DNA of 64,000 nucleotides, taken from positions 547,833-611,832 of the forward strand of contig NZ_JAHDTI010000010.1 of the NCBI RefSeq assembly GCF_018531495.1, given 5' to 3'. The translations under genes and the position numbers were made by a program. Below, one piece after another: positions 55,606 to 63,996 of this stretch (the stretch's first letter is position 1; each line of letters starts with the position of its first letter). Under the pieces are notes generated by a model. The model did no database searches. It was given only the letters and a program-made list of their open reading frames with translations, and had not been told where the DNA came from. This stretch comes from Nonomuraea sediminis. Lineage in GTDB: Bacteria; Actinomycetota; Actinomycetes; Streptosporangiales; Streptosporangiaceae.

Positions 55606-56499
55606 ATGATTGTCATTACTGCTCCCACCGGGAACATCGGCCGTCACCTGCTCTCCCGGCTCCTGGAGTCCGCCCCCGCCGCGGGCGAGGAACTGCGCGT
55701 GATCGTGCGCGATCCCGCCCGGCTTCCGGACGCGGCGCGCGGACGCGTCGAGGTGGTCACCGGCTCGCACGCGGAAGCCGAGGTCCTCGACCGGGCCTTC
55801 GAAGGTGCGGACGCCGTCTTCTGGCTCGTCCCCCCGGACGCCTCCCTCACCCCGCAGGACGCCTACAGCGGTTTCACCCGCCCCGCCGTCAAGGCACTCG
55901 CCGCCCACGGCGTCGGCCATGTCGTCGGCGTCTCCGCGCTCGGCCGCGGCACCCCGCTCGCTGACCGGGCCGGCCTCGTCACCGCCTCCCTCGCCATGGA
56001 CGACCTCATCGCCGACACCGGCGTCGCCTATCGGGCCCTGGCCAACCCGTCCTTCTTCGAGAACCTTCTGGAGGAAGCCGACTCGATCCGCGAGAAGGGC
56101 GTCTTCACCGATTCCGCCAACGCCGACCGCAAGGCCCCCTTCGTCGCTGTCGCCGACATCGCGGCCGTCGCCGCCGGCCTGCTGCTGGACCGCTCGTGGA
56201 CCGGCACCGACAGCGTCCCGGTCCTCGGGCCGCAGAACCTGTCCCCCAACGACCTGGCCCGCATCATGACCGAACAGCTCGGCCGCCCCGTCCGCTACGA
56301 ACGCCAGCCGCTCGACGAGCTGTACACCACCCTCGTCGGCTACGGCCTCAACGAGGCATTCGTCCAGGGCATGGTCGACATGAAGCGGGCCAAGGACGAG
56401 GGCCTCGACGCCGGCATCGCCCGGACCACGGACACCGCCTCCCCCACCAGCTTCGAGCAGTGGTGCGCCCAGACCCTCAAGCCCGCCGTCTTCTCCTGA
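55606..56499 (+). CDS. NmrA-like NAD(P)-binding oxidoreductase
   Basis: A 297-residue atypical SDR. The dinucleotide loop is ITAPTGNIGRHLLSRL, and ANPSFFENLLEEAD and ADIAAVAAGLLLD match NmrA/HSCARG-like quinone oxidoreductases or redox sensors, which lack the usual YxxxK pair. ATG 55606 has GAGG 5 bases upstream; the frame opens at 55567 without a site. It is divergent from LysR and upstream of the darcynin gene, probably one operon. Confidence 0.87.
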   Translation: MIVITAPTGNIGRHLLSRLLESAPAAGEELRVIVRDPARLPDAARGRVEVVTGSHAEAEVLDRAFEGADAVFWLVPPDASLTPQDAYSGFTRPAVKALAAHGVGHVVGVSALGRGTPLADRAGLVTASLAMDDLIADTGVAYRALANPSFFENLLEEADSIREKGVFTDSANADRKAPFVAVADIAAVAAGLLLDRSWTGTDSVPVLGPQNLSPNDLARIMTEQLGRPVRYERQPLDELYTTLVGYGLNEAFVQGMVDMKRAKDEGLDAGIARTTDTASPTSFEQWCAQTLKPAVFS

Positions 56500-56570
56500 A
56501 GTCCAGCACCCGGCGCCGGACACATAAAGCCCGGCGAACCAAGGCCACCTGCCACTTTGGAGGCACCCTG

Positions 56571-56936
56571 ATGCCCGCTGAAAAGACCGAACCGCCGGTC
56601 ACGGCGTTCATGCTGGTCAAGACCACACCTGAGTGGCTCGCCCTGACCGTCCAGGAACGCTTGGACGCCTTCACCACCCAGGTCCTGCCGGCCATCGAGG
56701 CCAAGACCACCGGCGTCCGGTCACGCTTCTACGACACGGAGTTCTACTCCGCGCGCGTCACCGACGTCTGGGTGTGGGAGGCCGAAGACCACCACGCCTA
56801 CCAGCTCCTCATCGACGCACTGCGCGAAACCCCGTTCTGGGACCGCTACTTCGAGGTCATCGACCTCCTCGTCGGCACCGAGAACGGCTACGCCCGAACC
56901 TACGGCCTCGAACCCGTCGCCACCATCACCACCTGA
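56571..56936 (+). CDS. Darcynin family protein
   Basis: A 121-residue protein (AFMLVKTTPEWLALTVQERL at the start, RFYDTEFYSARVTDVWVWEA in the middle), of the darcynin type, a small ferredoxin-like-fold family of unknown function. GGAGG lies 7 bases before the ATG. It follows the NmrA gene after 71 bases and is closed by a large hairpin. Regulation by the divergent LysR is likely. Confidence 0.8.
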   Translation: MPAEKTEPPVTAFMLVKTTPEWLALTVQERLDAFTTQVLPAIEAKTTGVRSRFYDTEFYSARVTDVWVWEAEDHHAYQLLIDALRETPFWDRYFEVIDLLVGTENGYARTYGLEPVATITT

Positions 56937-56941
56937 CATAC

Positions 56942-56990
56942 CTGGGCTGATGCCCCTCTGGTTGGTTGCGCCCAGAGGGCATCGGCCCAG
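56942..56990 (+). terminator. Large hairpin terminator after the darcynin gene
   Basis: The arms CTGGGCTGATGCCCCTCTGG and CCAGAGGGCATCGGCCCAG pair over about 19 positions with one bulge and one G-T mismatch, around a short loop. No T-tract. It follows the darcynin stop by 5 bases. Confidence 0.75.
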
Positions 56991-57125
56991 AAGACCTCAC
57001 CCGCCAGATGAGCTGAACAGTCACAACCCGAAGACTGATCACAACCCCGCACAGGCCCTAGGAGCCGGCACGTGGGCACCGCCCAAAAGCCGACCAGAGG
57101 CCTGGCGCGCCGTCGAGCCGGAGGA

Positions 57126-57168
57126 TCCGCCTGGGACACGGATGAATGACCTCAGTGTCCCAGGCGGA
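57126..57168. terminator. Hairpin between darcynin and SSB-like genes
   Basis: Perfect 14-bp arms TCCGCCTGGGACAC (57126-57139) and GTGTCCCAGGCGGA (57155-57168) with a 15-base loop. It lies 97 bases past the SSB-like gene stop (minus strand) and could end that transcript; a regulatory role is also possible. Confidence 0.55.
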
Positions 57169-57264
57169 GTGCGTTGCGGCAGGCAATCCGAACGGACGAC
57201 CCGCCCAGAGGGCACACCAATCCCCCGGGTGATGGGGAAGGCCACCACTCGGGCGGAACGGCGG

Positions 57265-57618
57265 TCACCCCGTGGGAGCCAGGTATTCGACCTGCATCAC
57301 CGCTTCCTCGGTAACCGACGAGGCGGCCTCCACCTCGACCTCGTAGTTGAAGACCTTGGCCGTCGTCGGACCGTAGACCCGTAGCCGCAACGACCCCGAC
57401 ACCTGCAACGGCTCCCGGGGTTTCAGCTCGTGGACCACCGCCGCCACCGCCGGGTCGAAGGTCACGCACGGCAGGCTGTCGTACACCGTGCTCCCGCGTC
57501 TGTGGCGGCGCCGCCGTACGATCAAGCGCCATTTGGTCAGGACGTCACCGCCAGGCAGAGTCTTGTCCTCCGCCGCCGCAGAAAGCCGTCCCACCAGCAA
57601 GACCTCGTTGCGGTCCAC
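57265..57618 (-). CDS. Single-stranded DNA-binding protein paralogue
   Basis: A 117-residue OB-fold protein. NEVLLVGRLSAAAEDKTLPG at the start and the strand LPCVTF, LQVSGSLRLRV match the SSB core, but the acidic C-terminal tip that recruits partners in true SSBs is missing and the protein is much shorter than the main actinobacterial SSB. It may be a secondary SSB for natural transformation or sporulation, as paralogues are elsewhere. GTG 57618 has GGGAGG 6 bases upstream; longer frames reach 57741. Confidence 0.78.
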   Translation of the reverse strand: MDRNEVLLVGRLSAAAEDKTLPGGDVLTKWRLIVRRRRHRRGSTVYDSLPCVTFDPAVAAVVHELKPREPLQVSGSLRLRVYGPTTAKVFNYEVEVEAASSVTEEAVMQVEYLAPTG

Positions 57619-57727
57619 TGTCGCCCTCCCGTCGATGCTCACGTGGAGATCACTCTTTACGATGAGGGAAAGGCCGGATCGGCTCGAACGCCGTTCTGGG
57701 GACAACGGCAGTAGTGCGGGAGTGCCT

Positions 57728-58651
57728 GTGGACAACATCACCGCCCTCGGCGGCGACGTCTATGAGATCGACACGAAAATGGCGGGATATGCCGGGATCA
57801 CCGCGGGGTACCTGATCCTCGGCGACCGCCCCTGCCTGGTCGAGACAGGCACCTCCACCTCGGCCCCGATCGTGCGTGACGCGCTCGCCTCGCTCGGTGT
57901 CGGCCCGGACGACCTGGCCACGGTCGTCGTGACCCACATCCACCTGGACCATGCGGGCGGGGTAGGGGACATCGCGGAGTTCTTCCCGTCGGCGCAGATC
58001 GTGGTGCACGAGAAGGGGGCGCGCCACCTGGCCGATCCGTCGCGTTTGATGGCGAGCGCGCGCATGGTCTGGGGTGACCAACTCGACACGCTCTTCGGCG
58101 AACTGTCCCCCACCGAGTCGGAGCGCATCGTCGCCCTCGGCGACACCGGCGCCATCGACCTCGGCAACGGCCGCACACTGAGCAGCCACTACTCCCCCGG
58201 CCACGCCAAGCACCATGTGGGCCTGATCGATTCGGCCACCGGTGACCTCTATGTCGGGGACGCGGCCGGCGTCTACCTCCCGCAGACCGGGGACGTCCGC
58301 CCCGCCACGCCGCCGCCGGATTTCGACCTGGACACGGCACTCAACTCGATTGCCCTGTTCAAGGCCCTTGGCCCGCAACGCCTGCTCTTCAGCCACTACG
58401 GCCCGGTCAAGGCCGTCCAGGACACCCTCGACCGCTCGGCGGAGGAACTACGCATCTGGGTTGATCTCACCCGCCGGGCGCACGCCGAGGGCATGGACCT
58501 CGACCACGCCGTCGCCATGGTCTATGAGCAGACCAAGGACCGCTACGCCATCCTCAAGGAGGACGAGCGCGCGGAGCAGTTCGAGATGCTCAGCGGCGCC
58601 CCGTCCAACGTCGCCGGCATCCTCCACTGGCTCGGCCGCGCCACGCCCTGA
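57728..58651 (+). CDS. Metallo-beta-lactamase fold hydrolase
   Basis: A 307-residue protein with the metal motif THIHLDHAGGVG near residue 70, SPGHAKHHVGLI near 155 and GDAAGVYLP near 177, plus a helical C-terminal extension. It resembles Zn-dependent hydrolases of glyoxalase II/lactonase type; substrate unknown. GTG 57728 has GGGAG 5 bases upstream; GTG 57722 is two codons earlier. It diverges from the SSB-like gene. Confidence 0.86.
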   Translation: MDNITALGGDVYEIDTKMAGYAGITAGYLILGDRPCLVETGTSTSAPIVRDALASLGVGPDDLATVVVTHIHLDHAGGVGDIAEFFPSAQIVVHEKGARHLADPSRLMASARMVWGDQLDTLFGELSPTESERIVALGDTGAIDLGNGRTLSSHYSPGHAKHHVGLIDSATGDLYVGDAAGVYLPQTGDVRPATPPPDFDLDTALNSIALFKALGPQRLLFSHYGPVKAVQDTLDRSAEELRIWVDLTRRAHAEGMDLDHAVAMVYEQTKDRYAILKEDERAEQFEMLSGAPSNVAGILHWLGRATP

Positions 58652-58658
58652 CGCATGG

Positions 58659-58694
58659 CCTGCCGTACCAGATCACCATCTGGTACGGCAGGCA
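58659..58694. terminator. 16-bp hairpin between convergent genes
   Basis: Perfect arms GCCTGCCGTACCAGAT (58659-58674) and ATCTGGTACGGCAGGC (58679-58694) with a 4-base loop, placed exactly between the convergent stops at 58651 and 58700. It likely ends transcription both ways. Its arms contain the GTACGGC word seen in the intergenic elements. Confidence 0.85.
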
Positions 58695-58699
58695 GCGCA

Positions 58700-61135
58700 C
58701 TAGTCCTGACGCTTCGGGGACTCTTCGTCGGGCTGGTCGAGAATGTCGCCGAAGTCGGGCTCGATGAAGGCCGGCGTGATCGCGATCTCCTCGGCAGGCT
58801 TCGCCTCGGCAGCTTCGGCCTCCGCAGGCTCGGCCTCGGCAACCTCGGCTTCAACAGCCGCGGTGGCGGGCTCAGCCTCAGCAACCGCTTCGTCGGCAGC
58901 CGCCTCGGTAGCCGCTTCGACGGGCTCGGCTTCGGCAACCGCTTCGCCGGCTTCGACCTCGGATGCCGCGGATTCGTCCGTCGAAGCGGAATCCGCGTCC
59001 TCGGCCTGGGCAGGCGCGATCGCCGCGGAACCGACCAGGATCTCGTCGTCGAAGTCGTCCGCGTCGAAGGCCTCGAACTCCTCCTCCACATCCTCGATCA
59101 CGGCACCCGTCAGCTCCGCGTACCGCTCGGCGGCCTCGGTCTCGCCCTCCTCGTCGAAGGCCATCGCCCGGGAGAACCAGTCGGTGGCCGCCTCCTGGTG
59201 CCCCGCGTCGGCGAGCGCGTCCGCGTATGCGAAGGCCAGCCGCGCCGACCAGGGCCGAGGCTGCGGGTCGCGCAGCTCGGGCAGGCGCTGGAGCGTGATG
59301 ACGGCGGCGTCGTGCTGCCCCAGGTCACGGCGGGCGCCGGACTCGACGATGGTGAGCTCGATGCGTCCCGCCCGGTCGAGCCGCTCAGCCTCCGGCGAAC
59401 GGACCAGGTCGAGAGCGCGTTCCGGACGACCGAGACCCCGCTCGCAGTCGGCCATGATCGGCAGGTACGCGTCCGAGCCCGTCATCCGTCGCGCCGCGCG
59501 CAGGTCGCTCAGCGCCTCGGAGAAATGACCCGCCCGGTAGGCGACGATTCCGGCCGCTTCGCGCACGACGCCGATGCGGGCCGCGAACCTGCGGGCCACC
59601 TTGGTGTGCTCGTGTGCCAGGTCGGGGTCGTCCTCGGTCAGCGCCCGCTCGGCGGCGACCAGGTGCCTGCCGACCAGATCCGCCAGATCGCCCGGCAGGG
59701 AGCGCAGCTCGTCGCGGACGTCCTTGTCGAGCTCGTCGGTGGTGATGTCGGGCGCGACCTCAGGAAGGCGCTCGCGCTGCGGCGCGTCCTCACGCTCGGC
59801 GGGGCGGCCGTAGCGCGCCCTGGCCGGGCCCGCCTCGCGGTCGCCGTGCGGCCGCTCGTCGCGCGAGAAGGGACGCGAACGGTCATCCCGCCGATCCCAG
59901 TCACGCCGCGGCCCGCGATCGTCGCGGAAGCCACCTTCACGGCGCGGCCCCCGGTCGTCACGGAACCCACCTTCACGGCGGGGACCACGGTCCCGGAAGT
60001 CGCGGTCCCCGCCCTCACGACGCGGACCCCGATCGCCCTGGTAACCACCCTCGCGACGCGGACCACGGTCATCGCGGAAGCCGCCCTCACGACGCGGACC
60101 ACGGTCGCCCTGGTAACCGCCCTCACGGCGCGGACCACGGTCATCGCGGAAGCCGCCCTCACGACGCGGACCCCGATCGCCCTGGTAACCGCCCTCACGG
60201 CGCGGACCACGGTCATCGCGGAAGCCGCCCTCACGACGCGGACCCCGATCGTCGCGGAAACCGCCCTCACGACGCGGACCCCGGTCGCCCTGGTAACCGC
60301 CCTCACGACGCGGACCCCGGTCGCCCTGGTAACCACCCTCACGACGAGGACCGCGATCGTCCCGGAACCCACCCTCCCGGCGAGGACCACGATCATCACG
60401 GTTACCGCCTTCGCGACGCGGACCCCGATCGTCGCGGAAGCCACCCTCGCGGCGCGGACCACGATCATCACGGAATCCACGGGCCCCGCGATCATCGCGG
60501 AAACCGCCTTCACGACGCGGACCCCGATCGCCCTGGTAACCACCCTCACGACGGGGACCACGGTCGCCCTGGTAACCACCCTCACGGCGCGGACCCCGGT
60601 CATCGCGGAAACCGCCCTCACCACGGGGACCACGATCGCCCTGGTAACCACCCTCACGACGAGGACCGCGATCGCCCTGGTAACCACCCTCACGACGGGG
60701 ACCCCGGTCGTCCCGGAACCCACCCTCACGACGCGGACCCCGATCGCCCTGGTAACCGCCTTCGCGACGCGGACCCCGATCGTCGCGGGAACCACCTTCA
60801 CCGCGCGGACCACGGTCATCGCGGAACCCACGGGCCCCGCGATCATCCCGATAACCACCCTCACGCCGAGGACCACGGTCCTCCCGGTAGCCGCCCTCAC
60901 GACGCGGGCCGCGGTCCTCGCGGAACCCCTCGCGCCGCGGCCGGTCCTCCCCGTAGCCCCGGTCCCGGGACCTGTCGTCGGAACGGTACGGCCGGTCGCT
61001 CCTGGGCTCGCGGCCGCGTGAGCCGTACCCACCTCTGTTGTCTGAGCTCCTGTCGCGGGGGCCGTCGCCACGCCCGCGCTCTTCGCCGTCCGATCCGCTG
61101 TCTCTGTTCACTTCTGGTCCATTTCGTTGGCTCAC
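58700..61135 (-). CDS. TPR protein with a long RDDRGPRREGGF repeat array
   Basis: An 811-residue protein. Residues about 71-415 are a tandem array of a 12-residue unit (RDDRGPRREGGF/Y, QGDRGPRREGGY): I count about 27 full units and two shortened 9-residue ones. Residues about 480-650 form TPR-like helices (HFSEALSDLRAARRMTGSDA), and the rest is Glu/Ala-rich acidic. RG-rich tracts of this kind usually bind RNA and form condensates; the TPR part suggests a protein partner. The first 70 residues are also Arg/Asp-rich. No membrane or signal segment. It faces the metallo-hydrolase gene; a hairpin lies between. Confidence 0.82.
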   Translation of the reverse strand: MSQRNGPEVNRDSGSDGEERGRGDGPRDRSSDNRGGYGSRGREPRSDRPYRSDDRSRDRGYGEDRPRREGFREDRGPRREGGYREDRGPRREGGYRDDRGARGFRDDRGPRGEGGSRDDRGPRREGGYQGDRGPRREGGFRDDRGPRREGGYQGDRGPRREGGYQGDRGPRGEGGFRDDRGPRREGGYQGDRGPRREGGYQGDRGPRREGGFRDDRGARGFRDDRGPRREGGFRDDRGPRREGGNRDDRGPRREGGFRDDRGPRREGGYQGDRGPRREGGYQGDRGPRREGGFRDDRGPRREGGFRDDRGPRREGGYQGDRGPRREGGFRDDRGPRREGGYQGDRGPRREGGFRDDRGPRREGGYQGDRGPRREGGDRDFRDRGPRREGGFRDDRGPRREGGFRDDRGPRRDWDRRDDRSRPFSRDERPHGDREAGPARARYGRPAEREDAPQRERLPEVAPDITTDELDKDVRDELRSLPGDLADLVGRHLVAAERALTEDDPDLAHEHTKVARRFAARIGVVREAAGIVAYRAGHFSEALSDLRAARRMTGSDAYLPIMADCERGLGRPERALDLVRSPEAERLDRAGRIELTIVESGARRDLGQHDAAVITLQRLPELRDPQPRPWSARLAFAYADALADAGHQEAATDWFSRAMAFDEEGETEAAERYAELTGAVIEDVEEEFEAFDADDFDDEILVGSAAIAPAQAEDADSASTDESAASEVEAGEAVAEAEPVEAATEAAADEAVAEAEPATAAVEAEVAEAEPAEAEAAEAKPAEEIAITPAFIEPDFGDILDQPDEESPKRQD
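59890..60925 (-). repeat. 36-bp tandem array coding for the RDDRGPRREGG repeats
   Basis: About 29 units of mostly 36 bases, with two variants that alternate irregularly (QGD- and RDD-starting). The DNA is nearly as conserved as the protein, with silent changes mainly in the Arg and Gly codons, so unit number is likely to change by slippage or recombination. Confidence 0.85.
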
Positions 61136-61321
61136 TCAGCGGACCCGTGCTCCAACGACGGTCCACCGTGGCTGGTCGCCGCCCGCCTGCGGGCCTTACG
61201 CGACGAAGGCCACCCGCTTGGGGGGTGGCCCGGCCCCTCCAGCCTAGCAAGCCGCGAAGCCTTCCCGAGCCCGCAGATATTCGATCGCCCCCGCCGCGCA
61301 CCCCACGGCACACTGACCCCC

Positions 61322-62062
61322 ATGTCGCTACGCCATCACGAGATAGCCGAATCCCGTCACCGCATCCTTAACCCGTTCACAGAGGACAAGCTCCACCTCC
61401 TCGGCGACCTGTGCCGCATAACACCAGACATGCAGCATCTCGACCTGGCCTGCGGCAAGGGCGAGCTGCTCGCCCAATGGTCCAGCCGGTACGGCTCGCG
61501 CGGCATCGGCGTCGACATCAGCAAGGTCTTCCTGGAGGCGGCCAGAGCCCGGGCCGAAGAGCTGGACGTGGCCGACCGCCTCGAATATGTCGAGGCCGAC
61601 GCCGGCACCTACCAGGCGAACCCGAATTCCTACGACATCGTCTCCTGTATCGGCGCGACCTGGATCGGCGGCGGCCTCGCCGGAACGCTCGACCTGATGC
61701 GCCCGGCCCTCCATCCCACCGGCCTCGCCCTGGTCGGCGAGATCTTCTGGCTCTCACCACCCCCTCCGGAGGCCTCCGAGACACTCGGCATCGACCCGGC
61801 CAACTGCACGTCCCTCGCAGGTACGGCAGAGCGCATCCACCAGGCCGGTTTCGAACTCCTCGAGATGGTCCTGGCCAACCAGGACAGCTGGGACCGCTAC
61901 GTGGCAAGCCAATGGTGGACGATCAGCGACTGGCTCCGCGCCAACCCCGACGACCCCGACGCCCCCGCGATGCGCGACTTCCTCACCCAAGCCCGCAACT
62001 CCCACCTCAAGTACGGCCGGCAGTACCTAGGCTGGGGCATCTTCATCACCCGCCCCCTCTGA
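61322..62062 (+). CDS. Class I SAM-dependent methyltransferase
   Basis: A 246-residue enzyme with motif I LDLACGKGELLAQWSSR near residue 40 and GVDISKVFLEAARARAEEL near 65, then the acidic VEADAGTY. It resembles the UbiE/CmoA-like small-molecule methyltransferases; the substrate is unknown. The ATG at 61322 is divergent from the RG-repeat TPR gene. The next gene is distant. Confidence 0.8.
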   Translation: MSLRHHEIAESRHRILNPFTEDKLHLLGDLCRITPDMQHLDLACGKGELLAQWSSRYGSRGIGVDISKVFLEAARARAEELDVADRLEYVEADAGTYQANPNSYDIVSCIGATWIGGGLAGTLDLMRPALHPTGLALVGEIFWLSPPPPEASETLGIDPANCTSLAGTAERIHQAGFELLEMVLANQDSWDRYVASQWWTISDWLRANPDDPDAPAMRDFLTQARNSHLKYGRQYLGWGIFITRPL

Positions 62063-62827
62063 CCACCTACCGCCCACAAACCGCCCGCACCCACGCCGCT
62101 CACGCAGCATGCACCCCGCACAGGCTGCATGGTCACGCGCCCGACCCACGCACAGTAAGCGAGGCCACGCCGCGGCCTCCCGTACACGAGCACGATGGTC
62201 ACGCCGCCTCGCCCCCCTTGCACACGTAGCGTGGTCGCCCCGCAGCCTGCCTTGCACAAGCAGCGTGGTCGCGCTCCCTAAGCGCCACGTGGGCACGCCT
62301 CCGCAGCCCCTCGCGCAGGCAGCGAGGCCAGCACCGCGCCCCCTAGCCGCCCACGTGGGCACGCCTCGCAGTCCCTCGCAGGAAGCTCGGTCGCGCCCTC
62401 GCGGCCCCCTCGCACCGCGAGGCCAGTCACGCGGCTGGCCCGCACACGGACAACATGGCCAGGCGCCACGGCCTCCTTGCGCGGGCACGGTGGTCACGCC
62501 TCGCAGCCCCTCGCGCAGGCAGCGAGGCCAGCGCCCCCTACACACACCGCGTGGGCGCGCCTCGCAGCGTCCCAATGGCCACGCGCCGCGGCCTCCTCGT
62601 ACACGCAGCCTGGTCATGACGGGCCATGCGCTGGCGGCGCGGTTACACTTCGCTACCTCTCACACAAGCGGCGTCGCGCCTCGCGGCAAGCCCCGCGCAC
62701 GCAGCGTGGTCTTACGGCAGGCCTCGCATCGGCAGCGTGGTTTCGCGTCGCGGCACTCTCACGAGGGCGAGAGTAGACGGTGGGGATTTGGGGCCCAGGC
62801 GTACGGGACGGTGGCGTGGCGGGAGCA
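62063..62827. repeat. Long degenerate repeat tract
   Basis: This 765-base gap holds recurring words GCCTCGCAGCCCC, TCGCGCAGGCAGCGAGGCCAGC and GCAGCGTGGTC. One block, GCAGCCCCTCGCGCAGGCAG then CGAGGCCAGC, occurs nearly identically near 62301 and 62503, about 202 bases apart. Frames on both strands are open because of composition, but none has a start or family similarity. No RNA gene is seen. Confidence 0.65.
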
Positions 62828-63319
62828 TCATTCTTCCTGGGCTCGTTTGCGGCGGCGGATGCCGGCTACGTGTCTGAGCAGTGAGAAGGCGGCCGCAAGC
62901 ACCACGACATTGAAGACCATCTGGATCATTACCAGTCCGCGGCCGATCTGGCCCTCCGCGTGCACGTCCCCGAAACCCACCGTCACCAGCGTGGAGACGG
63001 CGAAGTAGAGCGCATCCGTCCGCGTGATCAGCCCCACGAACTCCCCGTTGCCCCAGTGGGCGACGAAATAGTCCGCCAAGGCGAACACCACCACCCCGAC
63101 AACGCTGACCACGATCAGCAGATCAAGCCGTATCCCTTGATCGGCCTCGCCGGCCGCTTCCCGCACGGTCGCAGCCCACACCCCCCAGGCCACCAACACG
63201 ATCCCGACCACGACTCCCAACACTCGCAAGCCCACCGCCCATGGCCCCTGCTGGACATCCAACGGCAGCAGGTAATACACGGCGACCACCAGCACCACAT
63301 TCCGCACCGCGCGCCACAT
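62828..63319 (-). CDS. Two-helix potassium channel protein
   Basis: A 163-residue membrane protein with the K+ filter TVGFGD at residues 113-118 in a pore loop between helices. Two further N-terminal helices (8-22 and 32-52) come before it, and RRRKRAQEE ends it, so it is a small channel with four hydrophobic segments. No TrkA/RCK domain is present, hence no obvious cytosolic gate. ATG 63319 is used because the sequence before it is repetitive; no ribosome site is clear. Confidence 0.82.
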   Translation of the reverse strand: MWRAVRNVVLVVAVYYLLPLDVQQGPWAVGLRVLGVVVGIVLVAWGVWAATVREAAGEADQGIRLDLLIVVSVVGVVVFALADYFVAHWGNGEFVGLITRTDALYFAVSTLVTVGFGDVHAEGQIGRGLVMIQMVFNVVVLAAAFSLLRHVAGIRRRKRAQEE

Positions 63320-63830
63320 GCCCCCACATTCCCCACCTTGAACGCCCCCACAAAGCCCCACACGCCCCACCCCACCAGAACTTTGCCGACCCCCTCGTAC
63401 GGCAAACCTCCAGGCAAGCGTCACGCGAGACTCACCGACAGCACGCACAACGTCCCACAACAGGCGCAGCACGCCACTCAGACAACCCTGAAACCGCGCA
63501 AGCAACCGTCCCGCTGCCTGTGACGGCCCGGGTCGGCGCGCCCAAGTAGCCCCCACCCGAGACACAAACACCCGGGAAACGCGAAAGGGCCGCCCACGGC
63601 GTGGACGGCCCCCTTCGAACACTCGGAAGGCGCCACCCGCCACCGTGGACAGCCCCCGATGGAAGCACCCTGCCGAAGCACGAGCGGCGCCCCGGAACCA
63701 GGGAAAGGCCGCCCATACCGTGGACGGCCCCCTTCGAAACACGCGAGGGGCCACCCAACGCCGTGGATAGCCGCAGAAAGCAGCGGGCGGCCGGCCCAAG
63801 CCTAGGAGCCCAGGCCTGGCCCGGAAACGC
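63320..63830. repeat. Intergenic tract with CGTGGACRGCCCCC repeats
   Basis: In the 559 bases before the 5S gene, CGTGGACGGCCCCCTTCGAA occurs at 63599 and 63719, and the related CGTGGACAGCCCCC at 63643 and CGTGGATAGCC at 63762. A GTACGGC word lies at about 63398. No gene is supported in this interval. Confidence 0.6.
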
Positions 63831-63864
63831 GGAAAGGCCCACCCCGTCCGGGGTGGGCCTTTCC
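63831..63864 (-). terminator. Terminator of the rRNA operon
   Basis: A perfect 15-bp stem (63831-63845 with 63850-63864) around a 4-base loop, 14 bases past the 3' end of the 5S gene on the minus strand. Confidence 0.9.
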
Positions 63865-63878
63865 GATATCAAGATTTG

Positions 63879-63996
63879 TGCGGCGGCGACCTACTCTCCC
63901 ACACCCTCCCGAGTGCAGTACCATCGGCGCAGAGAAGCTTAACTTCCGGGTTCGGAATGTAACCGGGTGTTTCCTTCCCGCCATAACCACCGCAAC
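63879..63996 (-). rRNA. rrf: 5S ribosomal RNA
   Basis: On the minus strand the stretch contains the universally kept CCGAACCCGGAAGTTAAG, GCGCCGATGGTACTGCACTC and GTGGGAGAGTAGGTCGCCG, and the ends pair (TTGCGGTGG with the 3' CCGCCGCA). Length about 118 bases is normal. It is the last gene of an rRNA operon whose 23S gene must lie just right of the window. Ends are accurate to a few bases. Confidence 0.95.

Noticed and set aside
59890..60925. 36-bp repeats looked like a CRISPR array
   Set aside because: The units are contiguous with no spacers, and they encode a regular peptide; no cas genes are near.
58655..61021. A 788-codon plus-strand frame rich in Thr/Ala/Leu over the RG-repeat gene
   Set aside because: It is the antisense shadow of the 36-bp repeats; being a multiple of three keeps all frames open, and it has no start signal or family similarity.
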